Source: Candidatus Cloacimonadota bacterium (GTDB lineage: Bacteria > Cloacimonadota > Cloacimonadia > Cloacimonadales > TCS61). Taken from it: a stretch of 64,000 nucleotides of DNA. The position numbers were made by a program, and so were the translations under genes. Below are positions 20,411 through 32,277 of this stretch, piece by piece; position 1 is the first letter of the stretch, and every line of letters begins with the position of its first letter. The notes below the pieces were generated by a model that did not search any database, was not told the origin of the DNA, and saw nothing but the letters and a program-made list of their open reading frames with translations. Where the stretch lies: assembly GCA_030445745.1 (NCBI GenBank), contig JASUTE010000006.1:37244-101243 (forward strand), given 5' to 3'.

Positions 20411-23400
20411 ATGAAATTAAAAGTTATCCTTGTTCTGGTGCTGTTCACCAGTCTATTATATTCCCAGGTAAAAATTTTGGAAAGTCACCAAGATTACTAT
20501 CTTTTGCAAATTGATTTCACCGATTACACTATTCGGCACAGCAACGAATTTTCTGAAATAGAATCTCCAACTTGGTCTTCTGAATCAATAGCTGGTTATC
20601 CAAACCTTCCTGTAGAAGAACTCAAATTCATAGTTCCAGCTAATGGCAGGTTGGAAGTAAATATAATTTCCCAAGAAAATAAAAGAATTCAACTAAATAA
20701 ACCGATAGTGCCAGTTCCTTTTTACAACGAGTTTACCAAAAACTATGATTTTGTTATTAACAAAGAATTTTATAGGAAAAGACCAGCAGTAATTAGTGGG
20801 GAAAGGCAAAGATTCAGAATTTATAATTTTATACCAGTACAAATTTGGCCGGTTCAGCTCTTAGAATCGGCGGTAAACATCAATGAAAAAATGCTTATTG
20901 AAGTTAAGATTAGTGGTGATTTTAGTAATAAAAAGTTCATTTCCAACAATTTAAAAGACTTATATGCGGAGATGTTTTTTAATTATGAAAGCAACCATAT
21001 GTTGGCAAGTAGGCCGCAAAATGAAATTAGTCATATGCCGTTCTCCCAGGCCGATTTTTGGTATAAATTGGAATTTAGGTCACCAGATATTTATTTACTA
21101 ACCGAAGAGCTTGAAAATTTACCAAACTTTGTGGAGCTACAAACCATAAGGATTTTTGGCTTCCAGAAAATTAAGGAAGATATTCAGGTGATACAAGTGC
21201 CACTGCAGGTAGATAAAGAAGGTGTGGCCTTCTCCACTGAAAACTTAACTGGAAATTTTGTTTGGCTTACTTTTGGTGGCAGGTTTAATCAAAAATCACC
21301 AAGACGAACATTTTCCGAAAATACTGTTTTCCGAAAAATAGATAAATTTCAACAGTTCGAAGTGAAAGATCTTACCCAACTCAGAGATCAGATCAATTCG
21401 ATAATCATAACACCACAAGAATTTAGCGATCAAGCAGAACAATTAGCCTCTTTGCATGAAGTTAACTTTGATGTTAATACCTTAGTTGTGCAGCAGCAGT
21501 CTATTTTTGACCAATATGGCCAAGTGCCACGGGCTATAAAAAACTACTTACAAGAGATATATGAACAACCAGAAGGAGAAAATTTAATTAGCGTAATTCT
21601 TTTAGGAGCTGGTACCCGAAATTGGGAAGTAGCATCACCTAAGAACCGCATTATAACCTTTAATGGGAAAGATGATAATTTTGTCTCCTTCTATAGCAGT
21701 TATCCCGAACTGGCTATTAGCCGTATTCCGGTGCAAACTACCGAGAAGCTTAATCTTATTTTAGATAGGATCAAAGCTTATATAGAGTCTCCAAATTTGG
21801 GTTGGTGGCGGAACAAAGTATTGCTAACAGCCGATGATGAGCATAAAGGTGAAGGATTGGAAGGTACGGGGACATCGGATTTTAATCACACGCTAAAATG
21901 CGAGGAAACAGCTGCTATAATTCGCGATTATGTACAAACAGAAAAAGTTTATGGCATCGAATACAATTTCGATGAATACAACAATAAGCCAGATGCTCGC
22001 CAGGCGATAGTTGATAAGATTAATGAGGGCTGCCTAATTTGGTATTATATAGGTCATGGAGATGAAGATGTATTGGGCGATGAAGAGTATTTTAATGGTT
22101 CTCAACATTTACGACAGCTACAAAACCAGGATATGCTTAATCTTTTTATTGCAGGCTCTTGTAGTGTGGGGAAGTACGATGAGTTGAACTATGATTGCCT
22201 CGCAGAAAAAATACTTTTTCAAGAAAATGGAGGCTCTATAGCCTCTATCGCAGCCAGCCGCGGTAGTAATCCTGGTTCGAATGCCGAACTATTTAATAGA
22301 TTTATGGAGCAGGCAATAATAGATAGAAGAAATGTGGGAATTTCACTTTGGCGAGCAAAACTCGAGTCCAAATCTCGTTCCATCTATAACGACACGCTTT
22401 ATCATCTTTTTGGAGATATCTATCTGCCAATACTACCACCACAAGTTACAGGCGAAATAGTAGGACTACCCGATAGTGTATTAGTCAAACAAACAGTTGA
22501 TTTTACTGGTAATTTTTCACAGCCACAGTTAACTGGTACTGGAATCGGCAAAGTTTACGATTCCAGCTCCTGGATTACTTATACCAATGTAATTCCTCCG
22601 GATACTACGGAGTATACCGTAACGTATCTACGCAAAGGCAATAGTATCTATAATGCCAATATCAGTGTTGAGCAAGGTGAATTTTCTGGAGAGTTTATTG
22701 TACCTGTTGGTGCAAATGATGGTGATATGGGCTTAGTAGCGGCTTATTATGCCGATGAAGTAAATCATCGAGATTATGTTAGTTATTACAACTCTTTGAA
22801 TTTTAAACCACAGTCTGTGGATGGCGAAAGTGAAAATCCGCCTCAGATACAATTATGGTTAGATTCCAAAAAATTTGCCAGCGGCGATTATGTTTCTACC
22901 AATCCAATTTTAATTGCGCATATACAGGATGAGAACGGAATTAATATTTCGGGCGCTCCTGGCCGCAAGATACTAGCACTTTTAGATAGAAGTGATAATC
23001 CAGAAAATCTTTTTGATGTTACACCTGGTTTTATTTATGCTACCGATTCCCATACAGAAGGAGAATTGAGCTGGCAGCTTTATGACCTTGAACCAGGTAA
23101 GCATACATTGCAGCTTTTAGTATACGATAACTTTGGCAATTCATCATTGGCGGAGGCTGAGTTCTTCGCTCAGGAGTCCAATAAAATAACTATTCGTGAT
23201 ATGCTGGTTTATCCAAATCCAATCAAAAAGGATGGTTACTTCACCTTTGTGGTTACCGAGGATTCCGATATCAAAATTTCTATTTATACCATAACCGGTA
23301 AGAAAATTAAGACCATAACTAGTAGTGTACAAAAGGGTTATAATCAAATTTATTGGAATGGAAGAGACGCTGATGGCGATAGAATAGCTAATAATACCTA

Positions 23401-23479
23401 TTTTTACAAAATAAGGGCAAAGAAACTTCCTAATGGGAAAAGTACTGAAAAAATAGGTAAATTAATTATTTCTAAGTAG
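20411..23479 (+). CDS. porU: Peptidase C25-family protein, likely T9SS sortase PorU-like
   Basis: C25 catalytic region IWYYIGHGDEDVLGDEEYF...LFIAGSCSVGKYDELNYDCLAEKIL, PorU-like downstream domains (FASGDYVSTNPILIAHIQDENGINISGAPGRKILALLD) and FlgD-like C-terminus NGRDADGDRIANNTYFYKI...EKIGKLIISK. Start placed at the ATG after SD AAAAGGAGAGG. Confidence 0.8.
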   Translation: MKLKVILVLVLFTSLLYSQVKILESHQDYYLLQIDFTDYTIRHSNEFSEIESPTWSSESIAGYPNLPVEELKFIVPANGRLEVNIISQENKRIQLNKPIVPVPFYNEFTKNYDFVINKEFYRKRPAVISGERQRFRIYNFIPVQIWPVQLLESAVNINEKMLIEVKISGDFSNKKFISNNLKDLYAEMFFNYESNHMLASRPQNEISHMPFSQADFWYKLEFRSPDIYLLTEELENLPNFVELQTIRIFGFQKIKEDIQVIQVPLQVDKEGVAFSTENLTGNFVWLTFGGRFNQKSPRRTFSENTVFRKIDKFQQFEVKDLTQLRDQINSIIITPQEFSDQAEQLASLHEVNFDVNTLVVQQQSIFDQYGQVPRAIKNYLQEIYEQPEGENLISVILLGAGTRNWEVASPKNRIITFNGKDDNFVSFYSSYPELAISRIPVQTTEKLNLILDRIKAYIESPNLGWWRNKVLLTADDEHKGEGLEGTGTSDFNHTLKCEETAAIIRDYVQTEKVYGIEYNFDEYNNKPDARQAIVDKINEGCLIWYYIGHGDEDVLGDEEYFNGSQHLRQLQNQDMLNLFIAGSCSVGKYDELNYDCLAEKILFQENGGSIASIAASRGSNPGSNAELFNRFMEQAIIDRRNVGISLWRAKLESKSRSIYNDTLYHLFGDIYLPILPPQVTGEIVGLPDSVLVKQTVDFTGNFSQPQLTGTGIGKVYDSSSWITYTNVIPPDTTEYTVTYLRKGNSIYNANISVEQGEFSGEFIVPVGANDGDMGLVAAYYADEVNHRDYVSYYNSLNFKPQSVDGESENPPQIQLWLDSKKFASGDYVSTNPILIAHIQDENGINISGAPGRKILALLDRSDNPENLFDVTPGFIYATDSHTEGELSWQLYDLEPGKHTLQLLVYDNFGNSSLAEAEFFAQESNKITIRDMLVYPNPIKKDGYFTFVVTEDSDIKISIYTITGKKIKTITSSVQKGYNQIYWNGRDADGDRIANNTYFYKIRAKKLPNGKSTEKIGKLIISK

Positions 23480-23564
23480 TATGTTGACAAGATTAAGGCC
23501 TACATTTTTTTGGTAATTTTTATTGAAAAAAAACTAGGAAAATTAATATAAACTGGGGGAAATA

Positions 23565-25619
23565 ATGAAAAAATATGATATGAACAAGATTCGGAATATT
23601 GCACTTGTCGGAGCATGTGGTTCTGGAAAAACCAGCTTAGCTGAGCAGATGCTTTTCGATGCAAAGGCTATAAATAGAGTTGGAAGTGTAGATAGCGGCA
23701 ATACAGTAATGGATTTCAATGAAGAAGAGATCGAAAAGAAGATGTCTTTAACTTTGGGTGTGGCCAATTTTGATTGGAACAATCATAGTGTAAATGTGAT
23801 GGATGCACCTGGGTTGGCCGATTTTGCCTCAGATCAAATCTCAGCTTCAATTGCAGCTGAAACCCTGATATTTGTTACCAGCGCAGCTTCCGAATACGAA
23901 GCAACATTGGAACACTCCTTAGAGCTATTTCAAGATAAAAAACAAGCTAAAGCTGTACTTGTGAATAGAATGGATAATGAAGGTGCCGATTTTAATAAGG
24001 CATTGCAACTTATCAGAGAAAATTCCAATATCAATCCTGTGCCTCTACATATTCCTATTGGTAGCGAACACAAATTCGAAGGCGTGGTAGATGTCATTAA
24101 AAATAAAGCTTACATCGATGGGAAGGAAGCAGAAATTCCAGAAAATATGGCTTCGCTGGTAGAGGAAAGTCGCTTAGAATTGATGGAAGCAGTTGCCGAA
24201 AGTGATGATGCCCTTTTGGAAAAATACTTCGAAGCAGGTGAACTTACTAATGAGGAGATTTCAAAGGGACTTACCAAAGCTATTATAGCTGGAAGTTTTG
24301 TGCCCGCTTTCGCCACTTCAGTTTCCGAAAATATAGCAATAAAAGAGTTTATGAATGCAATAGTGGAATATCTGCCTGCGCCAGCTCAGATGAATAAAAT
24401 TAGGGCTATTGTAGCTGGTGAAGAAAAAGAATTTATTTGTAAAGAAGACGGTGAACTGCTCGCTTTTGTATTCAAATCTGTCTCCGATCCCAATGTGGGT
24501 GACCTCTCTTATGTAAGAGTTTTTTCTGGTAGTTTGAAATCTGGTATGGATGTGTTTGTACCAGAAAAAGAAGGTAAAGATAGAATCGGTTCTATGTATT
24601 ATATTCGTGGGAAAAATAGAATAGAAGCAGATGAATTGAAAGCTGGTGAAATTGGTGGATTGGTGAAGATGAAAACAGCTCGTAGTCTTTGCAGTTTAGT
24701 AAAACAGAATTCCAATATTAAATATGTGAATGTAGAGATGCCTAAACCAGTATATTGGCAATCGATAAAAGCTGCAAACCAGAGTGATGAAGACAAAATT
24801 AGTACAGCATTAGCCAAGTTGTTAGATGAAGATCCCAGCATTCATGCTGATATGAATCCTGAAACTGGTGAGAATGTGATTTCTGGTGTGGGCGAACAAC
24901 AAATTAATATGCTTCATAAAAAATTAAAAAGCAGATTCAAGATAGATGCTAATTTAGACACACCCAAAGTGCCATACAAAGAAACTTTGAAGGGGAAAGC
25001 CGATGTAAGTTATCGTCACAAAAAGCAAACCGGCGGTAAAGGACAGTTTGCGGAGGTTTATTTCCGCTGCGCACCCAAAGAACGTGGAGCAGGTTTTGAA
25101 TTTATCAATTCTATTGTTGGCGGAGCAATTCCTTCCAAATTTATACCTGCAATCGAAAAAGGGTTAAATGAAATTTTGCAGCAGGGAATTATCTCTGGCA
25201 ATCCTATAGTGGATATAAGTGTGGAATGCTATGATGGCAGTTTCCACGAAGTAGATTCTTCCGAGATGGCTTTTAAAATAGCTTCTTGGCAAGCACTGAA
25301 AAAAGCTTTTGCTGAAGCTGGTGCTATTTTACTTGAACCTATCCACAAGGCAAAAATAATCATTCCCGATGAATATATGGGGGATGTAATGGGCGATGTT
25401 TCCACTCGCCGCGGCAAAATTCTGGGCATGGAACAGAAAGGCAAAAAACAGATCTTGAATGCTCTGATGCCACTTTCCGAACTTTTCAAATACTATCCCG
25501 CTCTTAAATCTCTTACTCAGGGAAGAGGTAAATTTGAACAAGAATTCGACCATTATGAAAAAGTACCGGACGAGATCGCTGAAAAAGTAATAGCAGCAGC
25601 AAACAATGATAATGGATAA
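23565..25619 (+). CDS. Divergent elongation factor G paralogue
   Basis: EF-G layout with P-loop GACGSGKT, MDAPGLADF, NRMD; C-terminal domain IVGGAIPSKFIPAIEKG. Confidence 0.9.
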   Translation: MKKYDMNKIRNIALVGACGSGKTSLAEQMLFDAKAINRVGSVDSGNTVMDFNEEEIEKKMSLTLGVANFDWNNHSVNVMDAPGLADFASDQISASIAAETLIFVTSAASEYEATLEHSLELFQDKKQAKAVLVNRMDNEGADFNKALQLIRENSNINPVPLHIPIGSEHKFEGVVDVIKNKAYIDGKEAEIPENMASLVEESRLELMEAVAESDDALLEKYFEAGELTNEEISKGLTKAIIAGSFVPAFATSVSENIAIKEFMNAIVEYLPAPAQMNKIRAIVAGEEKEFICKEDGELLAFVFKSVSDPNVGDLSYVRVFSGSLKSGMDVFVPEKEGKDRIGSMYYIRGKNRIEADELKAGEIGGLVKMKTARSLCSLVKQNSNIKYVNVEMPKPVYWQSIKAANQSDEDKISTALAKLLDEDPSIHADMNPETGENVISGVGEQQINMLHKKLKSRFKIDANLDTPKVPYKETLKGKADVSYRHKKQTGGKGQFAEVYFRCAPKERGAGFEFINSIVGGAIPSKFIPAIEKGLNEILQQGIISGNPIVDISVECYDGSFHEVDSSEMAFKIASWQALKKAFAEAGAILLEPIHKAKIIIPDEYMGDVMGDVSTRRGKILGMEQKGKKQILNALMPLSELFKYYPALKSLTQGRGKFEQEFDHYEKVPDEIAEKVIAAANNDNG

Positions 25620-25695
25620 TGTTATAAAATAAAAATGGGGGTGGCGATGCCACCTCCATCATAGTTTATGGGTTTCTATAATAGATGGAGGAGAT

Positions 25696-26445
25696 ATGTC
25701 TGGTCATAATAAATGGAGTTCAATAAAACATAAAAAGGGCGCTACGGATGCCAAGCGTGGTAAGCTTTTTACCCGGCTGGTCAAAGAAATTATAGTTTCT
25801 GCTCGTGAAGGTGGAGGCGATCCCGATTCCAACCCCAGATTACGCATTGCAATTTCCAATGCTCGCAATGCTAACATGCCCAATTCCAATATAGAACGTG
25901 CAATAAAACGTGGTACTGGAGAATTGGAAGGCGTGAATTATGAACCTTATATTTATGAAGGTTATGGGCATAATGGTGTGGCTATTTTAGTGGAAGTTCT
26001 TACCGACAACAAACAGCGAACAGTTTCGGAGATAAGACATGCCTTTTCTAAAAATGGAGGTAGTTTAGCAGAAACGGGCGCAGTAGCGTGGAATTTTGAG
26101 AAAAAGGGGCTAATCGAGATAGAAAAAGAGGAAGCGGACGAAGAAGAACTAATGATGGCTGCATTAGATGCTGGTGCAGATGATTTTTCCAGCGAAAATG
26201 AGTTTTACGAAATCTATACTCCCTATAGTGAAATGCACAATGTAGTTCACAATTTGGAAGAAGCTGGCTACAATATTAAGAAAGCTGAATTGACCCAAGT
26301 TCCCAAAAATACTGTTAATGCCGATGATGTTGCGGAAAAACTGCTGAACCTGATAGATGCACTAGAAGACCTAGATGATGTTCAAAAGGTGTATGCTAAC
26401 TACGAAATTTCCGATGAAACTTTCGAAAGGCTTATGCAAGATTGA
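25696..26445 (+). CDS. yebC: YebC/PmpR family protein
   Basis: MSGHNKWSSIKHKKGATDAKRGKLFTRLVKEI; GGSLAETGAVAWNFEKKG. Confidence 0.97.
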   Translation: MSGHNKWSSIKHKKGATDAKRGKLFTRLVKEIIVSAREGGGDPDSNPRLRIAISNARNANMPNSNIERAIKRGTGELEGVNYEPYIYEGYGHNGVAILVEVLTDNKQRTVSEIRHAFSKNGGSLAETGAVAWNFEKKGLIEIEKEEADEEELMMAALDAGADDFSSENEFYEIYTPYSEMHNVVHNLEEAGYNIKKAELTQVPKNTVNADDVAEKLLNLIDALEDLDDVQKVYANYEISDETFERLMQD

Positions 26446-26921
26446 TAATTTTGGGAATAGACCCAGGTAGCCGCTACTGTGGTTATGGTATTTTGCAGTG
26501 TGAAAAAAGAAAAATAGTAGCTGCTGGCTGCAATGTAATAAAAACAGATCCTAAAGCAATATTTTCCGAACGTTTGCTGTATATCTATAACCAAGTTGCC
26601 AAGCTGGTAGATGAATATAAACCTGCAGTGGGGGCAGTGGAAACAATATTTTATGGGAAAAACATAAAATCCGCCTTTACCTTGGGACACGTGCGGGGAG
26701 TTATTTTGTTGGCCTTTGCCAAAAAAAAATTACCTGTTGCTGAATATTCTCCACGAGAGGTTAAAAAATCTGTTGTGGGTAATGGTGGGGCTTCGAAGCA
26801 ACAGGTGGAATTCATGACTAAAAAGATATTAAATAAAGATTTTGGCCAAGTTACTTCCGATGCCTACGATGCCTTGGCTATCGCTTTATGTCATTATAAC
26901 AAGATAAAATACACTTTATAA
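26442..26921 (+). CDS. ruvC: Crossover junction endodeoxyribonuclease RuvC
   Basis: ILGIDPGSRYCGYGI; VETIFYGKNIKSAFTLGHVRGV; TTG start overlapping the yebC stop. Confidence 0.96.
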   Translation: MIILGIDPGSRYCGYGILQCEKRKIVAAGCNVIKTDPKAIFSERLLYIYNQVAKLVDEYKPAVGAVETIFYGKNIKSAFTLGHVRGVILLAFAKKKLPVAEYSPREVKKSVVGNGGASKQQVEFMTKKILNKDFGQVTSDAYDALAIALCHYNKIKYTL

Positions 26922-26934
26922 CGGTAGGAATATT

Positions 26935-27546
26935 ATGTTTGCATTTTTAAAGGGAATTTTGGCAAAAAAATCTCCAGTGAGTGTTGTAATAGATTGTAAT
27001 GGGGTTGGTTACGAAATATTTGTACCCCTTAGTACCTATGATAAACTGCCAGCTCTTGAAAGTTCGGTACTACTTTATATTCACTATAGCTTTAGTGAAA
27101 CTGATGGGCCACGTCTTTTCGGATTTAGTTCCCAAGAAGAAAAAGAGTTGTTTCGACTGCTTATCTCTGTGTCTAAAATTGGTCCAAAACTAGGTTTGGC
27201 AATACTCTCTGGTTTGCCTGTTAACGACTTTGTTCAAGCTGTTGCTACCAATGATATCAGTTTACTTTCTACAATTTCGGGAATTGGCAAAAAAACTGCT
27301 GAACGATTGGTGATAGAACTCAAAGACAAGATTTCTGAATTGGGAGAAACATCATTCTCTCAAGAGATTAAAGGTATGGAAACGGATGTATTACAGGAAG
27401 CAGAAACTGGGTTAATGACCTTGGGTTATAAGCGATATGAAGTAAGAAAAGCTATAGCAAGAGTGGCAAAAAATAAAAAATACAAATCTTCTGAACAACT
27501 TATAAAAGATACAATTAAAACTTTATATAAAAAGCGAAAAATATGA
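26935..27546 (+). CDS. ruvA: Holliday junction helicase subunit RuvA
   Basis: VGYEIFVPLSTYDKLP, GPKLGLAILSGL, GIGKKTAERLVIELKDK. Confidence 0.96.
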   Translation: MFAFLKGILAKKSPVSVVIDCNGVGYEIFVPLSTYDKLPALESSVLLYIHYSFSETDGPRLFGFSSQEEKELFRLLISVSKIGPKLGLAILSGLPVNDFVQAVATNDISLLSTISGIGKKTAERLVIELKDKISELGETSFSQEIKGMETDVLQEAETGLMTLGYKRYEVRKAIARVAKNKKYKSSEQLIKDTIKTLYKKRKI

Positions 27547-28862
27547 ATGAAAGTGTACGCAGAGAAGCATATAAAATAATTACAAAAGTATTAAAAAAGA
27601 AGCTATATTCCGATAAATTATTGCATCAGTCTGCTAAAAAAATGCAGCAAAATCCCGATGATTATGCGCTTTTGAATCACCTGGTTAAAGGTATCATCAA
27701 GTACAAAAAAAACTTGGATTATATCATCTCGCAGTTTACCAATGATCAGAAGTATAAGAATACAAATCTTAAAATAAAAGTTATCTTGTACCTGGCAATC
27801 TACCAACTTCGTTATATGAACAGCGGAACACCTCATTCTGTGGTGGATGCAACAGTAGAATTTGCAAAAAAAAATATGGATCAGAGGATAGCTAATTTTG
27901 TGAATGCTGTTCTGCGTTCCTACCTTAGGAATCCGGAAATTACCTATCCAGATAATGAAATAGAGTGCCTGGCTGCCCAATATTCCTTCCCGGAATTTTT
28001 AATAAAGCAATGGTTGCAGCTATGGGGAAAGCAGAATACTGAACAGTTGTGTAAATTTTTTAATAAAGTACCAAAGTTATATCTTCGAGTGAATAAAATG
28101 GCTACCGAACCCGAAAAAGTTTTGAAATATTTCCAGCGCCGCCAGGTGCAGCTGGAAGAGGTAGAATTAGTGCCAAATTTTCTGGCAGCAAAAACTGGTC
28201 GCGATATAATCTACGATGTAGCCTTATCGGAAGGTTATATTTCCATTCAAGATCCAGCTGCTGGCTTAGTGGTGGATTTAATAGATCCTGCTAAGGATAA
28301 TTCTGTACTAGATCTTTTTGCAGCTCCCGGAGGTAAGGCAACTTATATTTCCGAAAAAATGCGTAACAGCGGGGAAGTGATAGCAGTAGATAAATACCCT
28401 CAGAAAACCAAAAAATTAAAGAAAGCTGTAGAACGATTACAGATAAGCAATATGAAAATAATCACCGAGGACGCTTTTAAGTATAAACCAGTAGCTCCTG
28501 CTTACGATAGGGTTCTTTTAGATGTTCCCTGTAGCGGCTGGGGTGTATTCCAAAAAAAGGCTGAACTGCGGTGGCAAAAACATCAGAATATGCATCAGTT
28601 AATAAAAATGCAAAAACAAGCGCTTATTTTGGGCGCCAAATTTGTTAAACCGAATGGATGCTTAATTTACAGTACCTGCACTTTGAATGAAGAGGAAAAT
28701 GAAAGACAAATTGAGTATTTTTTGCAACACAATAAAGATTTTAAACTGGTAGATGCGGGAAATTTTGTAGCAAAAGACTTTACAGAAAAAAAATATCTGA
28801 AAATCTTACCGTTTAAGCATGGTTTCGATGGAGCCTTTGCTGCTAAAATGATGAAAATATAA
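27543..28862 (+). CDS. rsmB: 16S rRNA (cytosine-967-C5)-methyltransferase
   Basis: DPAAGLVVDLIDP...VLDLFAAPGGKATYISE; DVPCSGWGVFQKKAELRW; YSTCTLNEEENE. Confidence 0.93.
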   Translation: MNESVRREAYKIITKVLKKKLYSDKLLHQSAKKMQQNPDDYALLNHLVKGIIKYKKNLDYIISQFTNDQKYKNTNLKIKVILYLAIYQLRYMNSGTPHSVVDATVEFAKKNMDQRIANFVNAVLRSYLRNPEITYPDNEIECLAAQYSFPEFLIKQWLQLWGKQNTEQLCKFFNKVPKLYLRVNKMATEPEKVLKYFQRRQVQLEEVELVPNFLAAKTGRDIIYDVALSEGYISIQDPAAGLVVDLIDPAKDNSVLDLFAAPGGKATYISEKMRNSGEVIAVDKYPQKTKKLKKAVERLQISNMKIITEDAFKYKPVAPAYDRVLLDVPCSGWGVFQKKAELRWQKHQNMHQLIKMQKQALILGAKFVKPNGCLIYSTCTLNEEENERQIEYFLQHNKDFKLVDAGNFVAKDFTEKKYLKILPFKHGFDGAFAAKMMKI

Positions 28863-28873
28863 CAGGAGTTCCA

Positions 28874-29452
28874 ATGGCTAAATTTAAAGCTTTTTTCTTG
28901 GCAGTCGTTCTACTAATCGCACTTTTTTTAATAGGATTTTTCGGAATTAATATTATCATGAAGTTTATAATAGGCCATGGCAATGAAGTGGAAGTGCCGA
29001 ACTTGAAAGGCATGCACTTTGAAGTAGCACGAAAAACATGTAAAGATTTGAATTTATATCTAGAAAAAACAGATTTTATTCACGATGATCAGATTGAAAA
29101 AGGTAAAATAATCTCACAAGAACCACATCCTGGCATTATGACAAAAGAGTTTAGGAAAATTGAAGTGGTTGTAAGCGAAGGACCCGAGATGGTGCGAATT
29201 CCTTTTTTGGAAAACCTTACCCTTAGCGCTGCTAAGTTGAAATTAGAAAATGTAGGACTGAAACTGGGAGAGAAAAAATATCGCTATTCCGATGAGGTAG
29301 AAGCAGATAAAATTATCTATTCCCAACCTTTTGCCGATGAGCTTATTCCGCGCAACAGTTCGGTAGATGTTGTTGTTAGTTTAGGAAAATTACCTCAGGT
29401 ATCGGACAAGCGGGAAGAATACAAAAGTTTACTCGACCAGCTGAATGAATAA
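28874..29452 (+). CDS. Membrane-anchored PASTA-domain protein
   Basis: N-terminal TM plus two PASTA repeats (VEVPNLKGMHFEVARKTCKDLNL; VRIPFLENLTLSAAKLKLENVGL). Confidence 0.88.
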   Translation: MAKFKAFFLAVVLLIALFLIGFFGINIIMKFIIGHGNEVEVPNLKGMHFEVARKTCKDLNLYLEKTDFIHDDQIEKGKIISQEPHPGIMTKEFRKIEVVVSEGPEMVRIPFLENLTLSAAKLKLENVGLKLGEKKYRYSDEVEADKIIYSQPFADELIPRNSSVDVVVSLGKLPQVSDKREEYKSLLDQLNE

Positions 29453-29476
29453 TGAGATGATATAAATGACGTCAGT

Positions 29477-30050
29477 TTGACAGGGATTGTTATAGCAATA
29501 AAAGTTCTTTAGATATTGATAGAGTGTAGTAATAGTCAGCAGGTAGTATTTTTCCTTGGGGCTTAGATCCCGGTTTGGGAAGTTAACTATACCTGCTGCC
29601 TAAAAATTAAATTGGTCTTCAAGGCCACATTGGAGAAAAAAAGAGGAAAATTTTACTAACATTTTTGTAGAAGGGTGGCACAGAACATTGCCGGCAGGGA
29701 AAGCGGCCTTGCCTCAGTTAACCAAATGATCCTGGTTCAAGTGTTAAAAAATGTAATTTTCCAAGAGATTAAGTTGGATAATAAACCGTTCCTAGCCCCC
29801 AACCCTTAGGTTTGGATATTTACAATATCAGGGATCGTAAAGTGAAATTTTTAATAAAGAATACTCATTTGACAGTCGGCAAATATTCTTTTTACCTGGA
29901 AAACCCTGGAAAAACATGTTGGAAAGGTAAGCTTCAGCATCTATTTTGCAGTTATGAAAACATCCTTAAATTGTGCTGAAACGCAAAAGATGCTTCTGCT
30001 GAAATAATATCTTGCTATCCGGCCCTATTTCGAGGCCGGTATTTTTATTT
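29477..30050 (+). ncRNA. Candidate structured non-coding RNA locus, unidentified class
   Basis: No supported ORF; TTGACA at 29477 and 29869; hairpin CAGCAGGTA/TACCTGCTG (29537-29545/29590-29598); 16-bp bipartite long-range stem (29645-29652/29755-29762 and 29659-29666/29747-29754) enclosing three small hairpins; AGCATC..TTTTGC/GCAAAAGATGCT stem (29936-29949/29983-29994); ends at an intrinsic terminator. Confidence 0.5.
30019..30050 (+). terminator. Intrinsic terminator closing the non-coding locus
   Basis: CCGGCC-CTATTTCGA-GGCCGG followed by TATTTTTATTT. Confidence 0.8.
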
Positions 30051-30315
30051 AAAACCACTTATAGTGTAGTTTCTGTAGATTCTGCAATCCCAATTTTTGC
30101 TAAAAAATATACCGCCAAAAATTATTTTTATTTTATTCAAAGCCTCATACTTTTGATAACCTATTGTAATACATTGAAATAGAAGAAGTTATGAGCTAAA
30201 AAAGTAGAAGGGCAAAATGACGATAAAAATATCTAACTATAAGTAAATAAAATAGTTGACACATTTTCGCTCAAAGCGGTTATGGACTATGAAATCAAGG
30301 TAAAAGAACTGTTAA

Positions 30316-32265
<1,950 letters not shown>

Positions 32266-32277
32266 AATGGAGGCAAC

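Noticed and set aside
29453-30050. Possible tmRNA, RNase P RNA, SRP RNA or 6S RNA
   Set aside because: I did not find the expected conserved motifs (tag ORF with tRNA-like ends; GAGGAAAGUCC...ACAGAACCCGGCUUA; GUCAGGUCCGGAAGGAAGCAGC). Left as unidentified rather than named; Rfam search needed.
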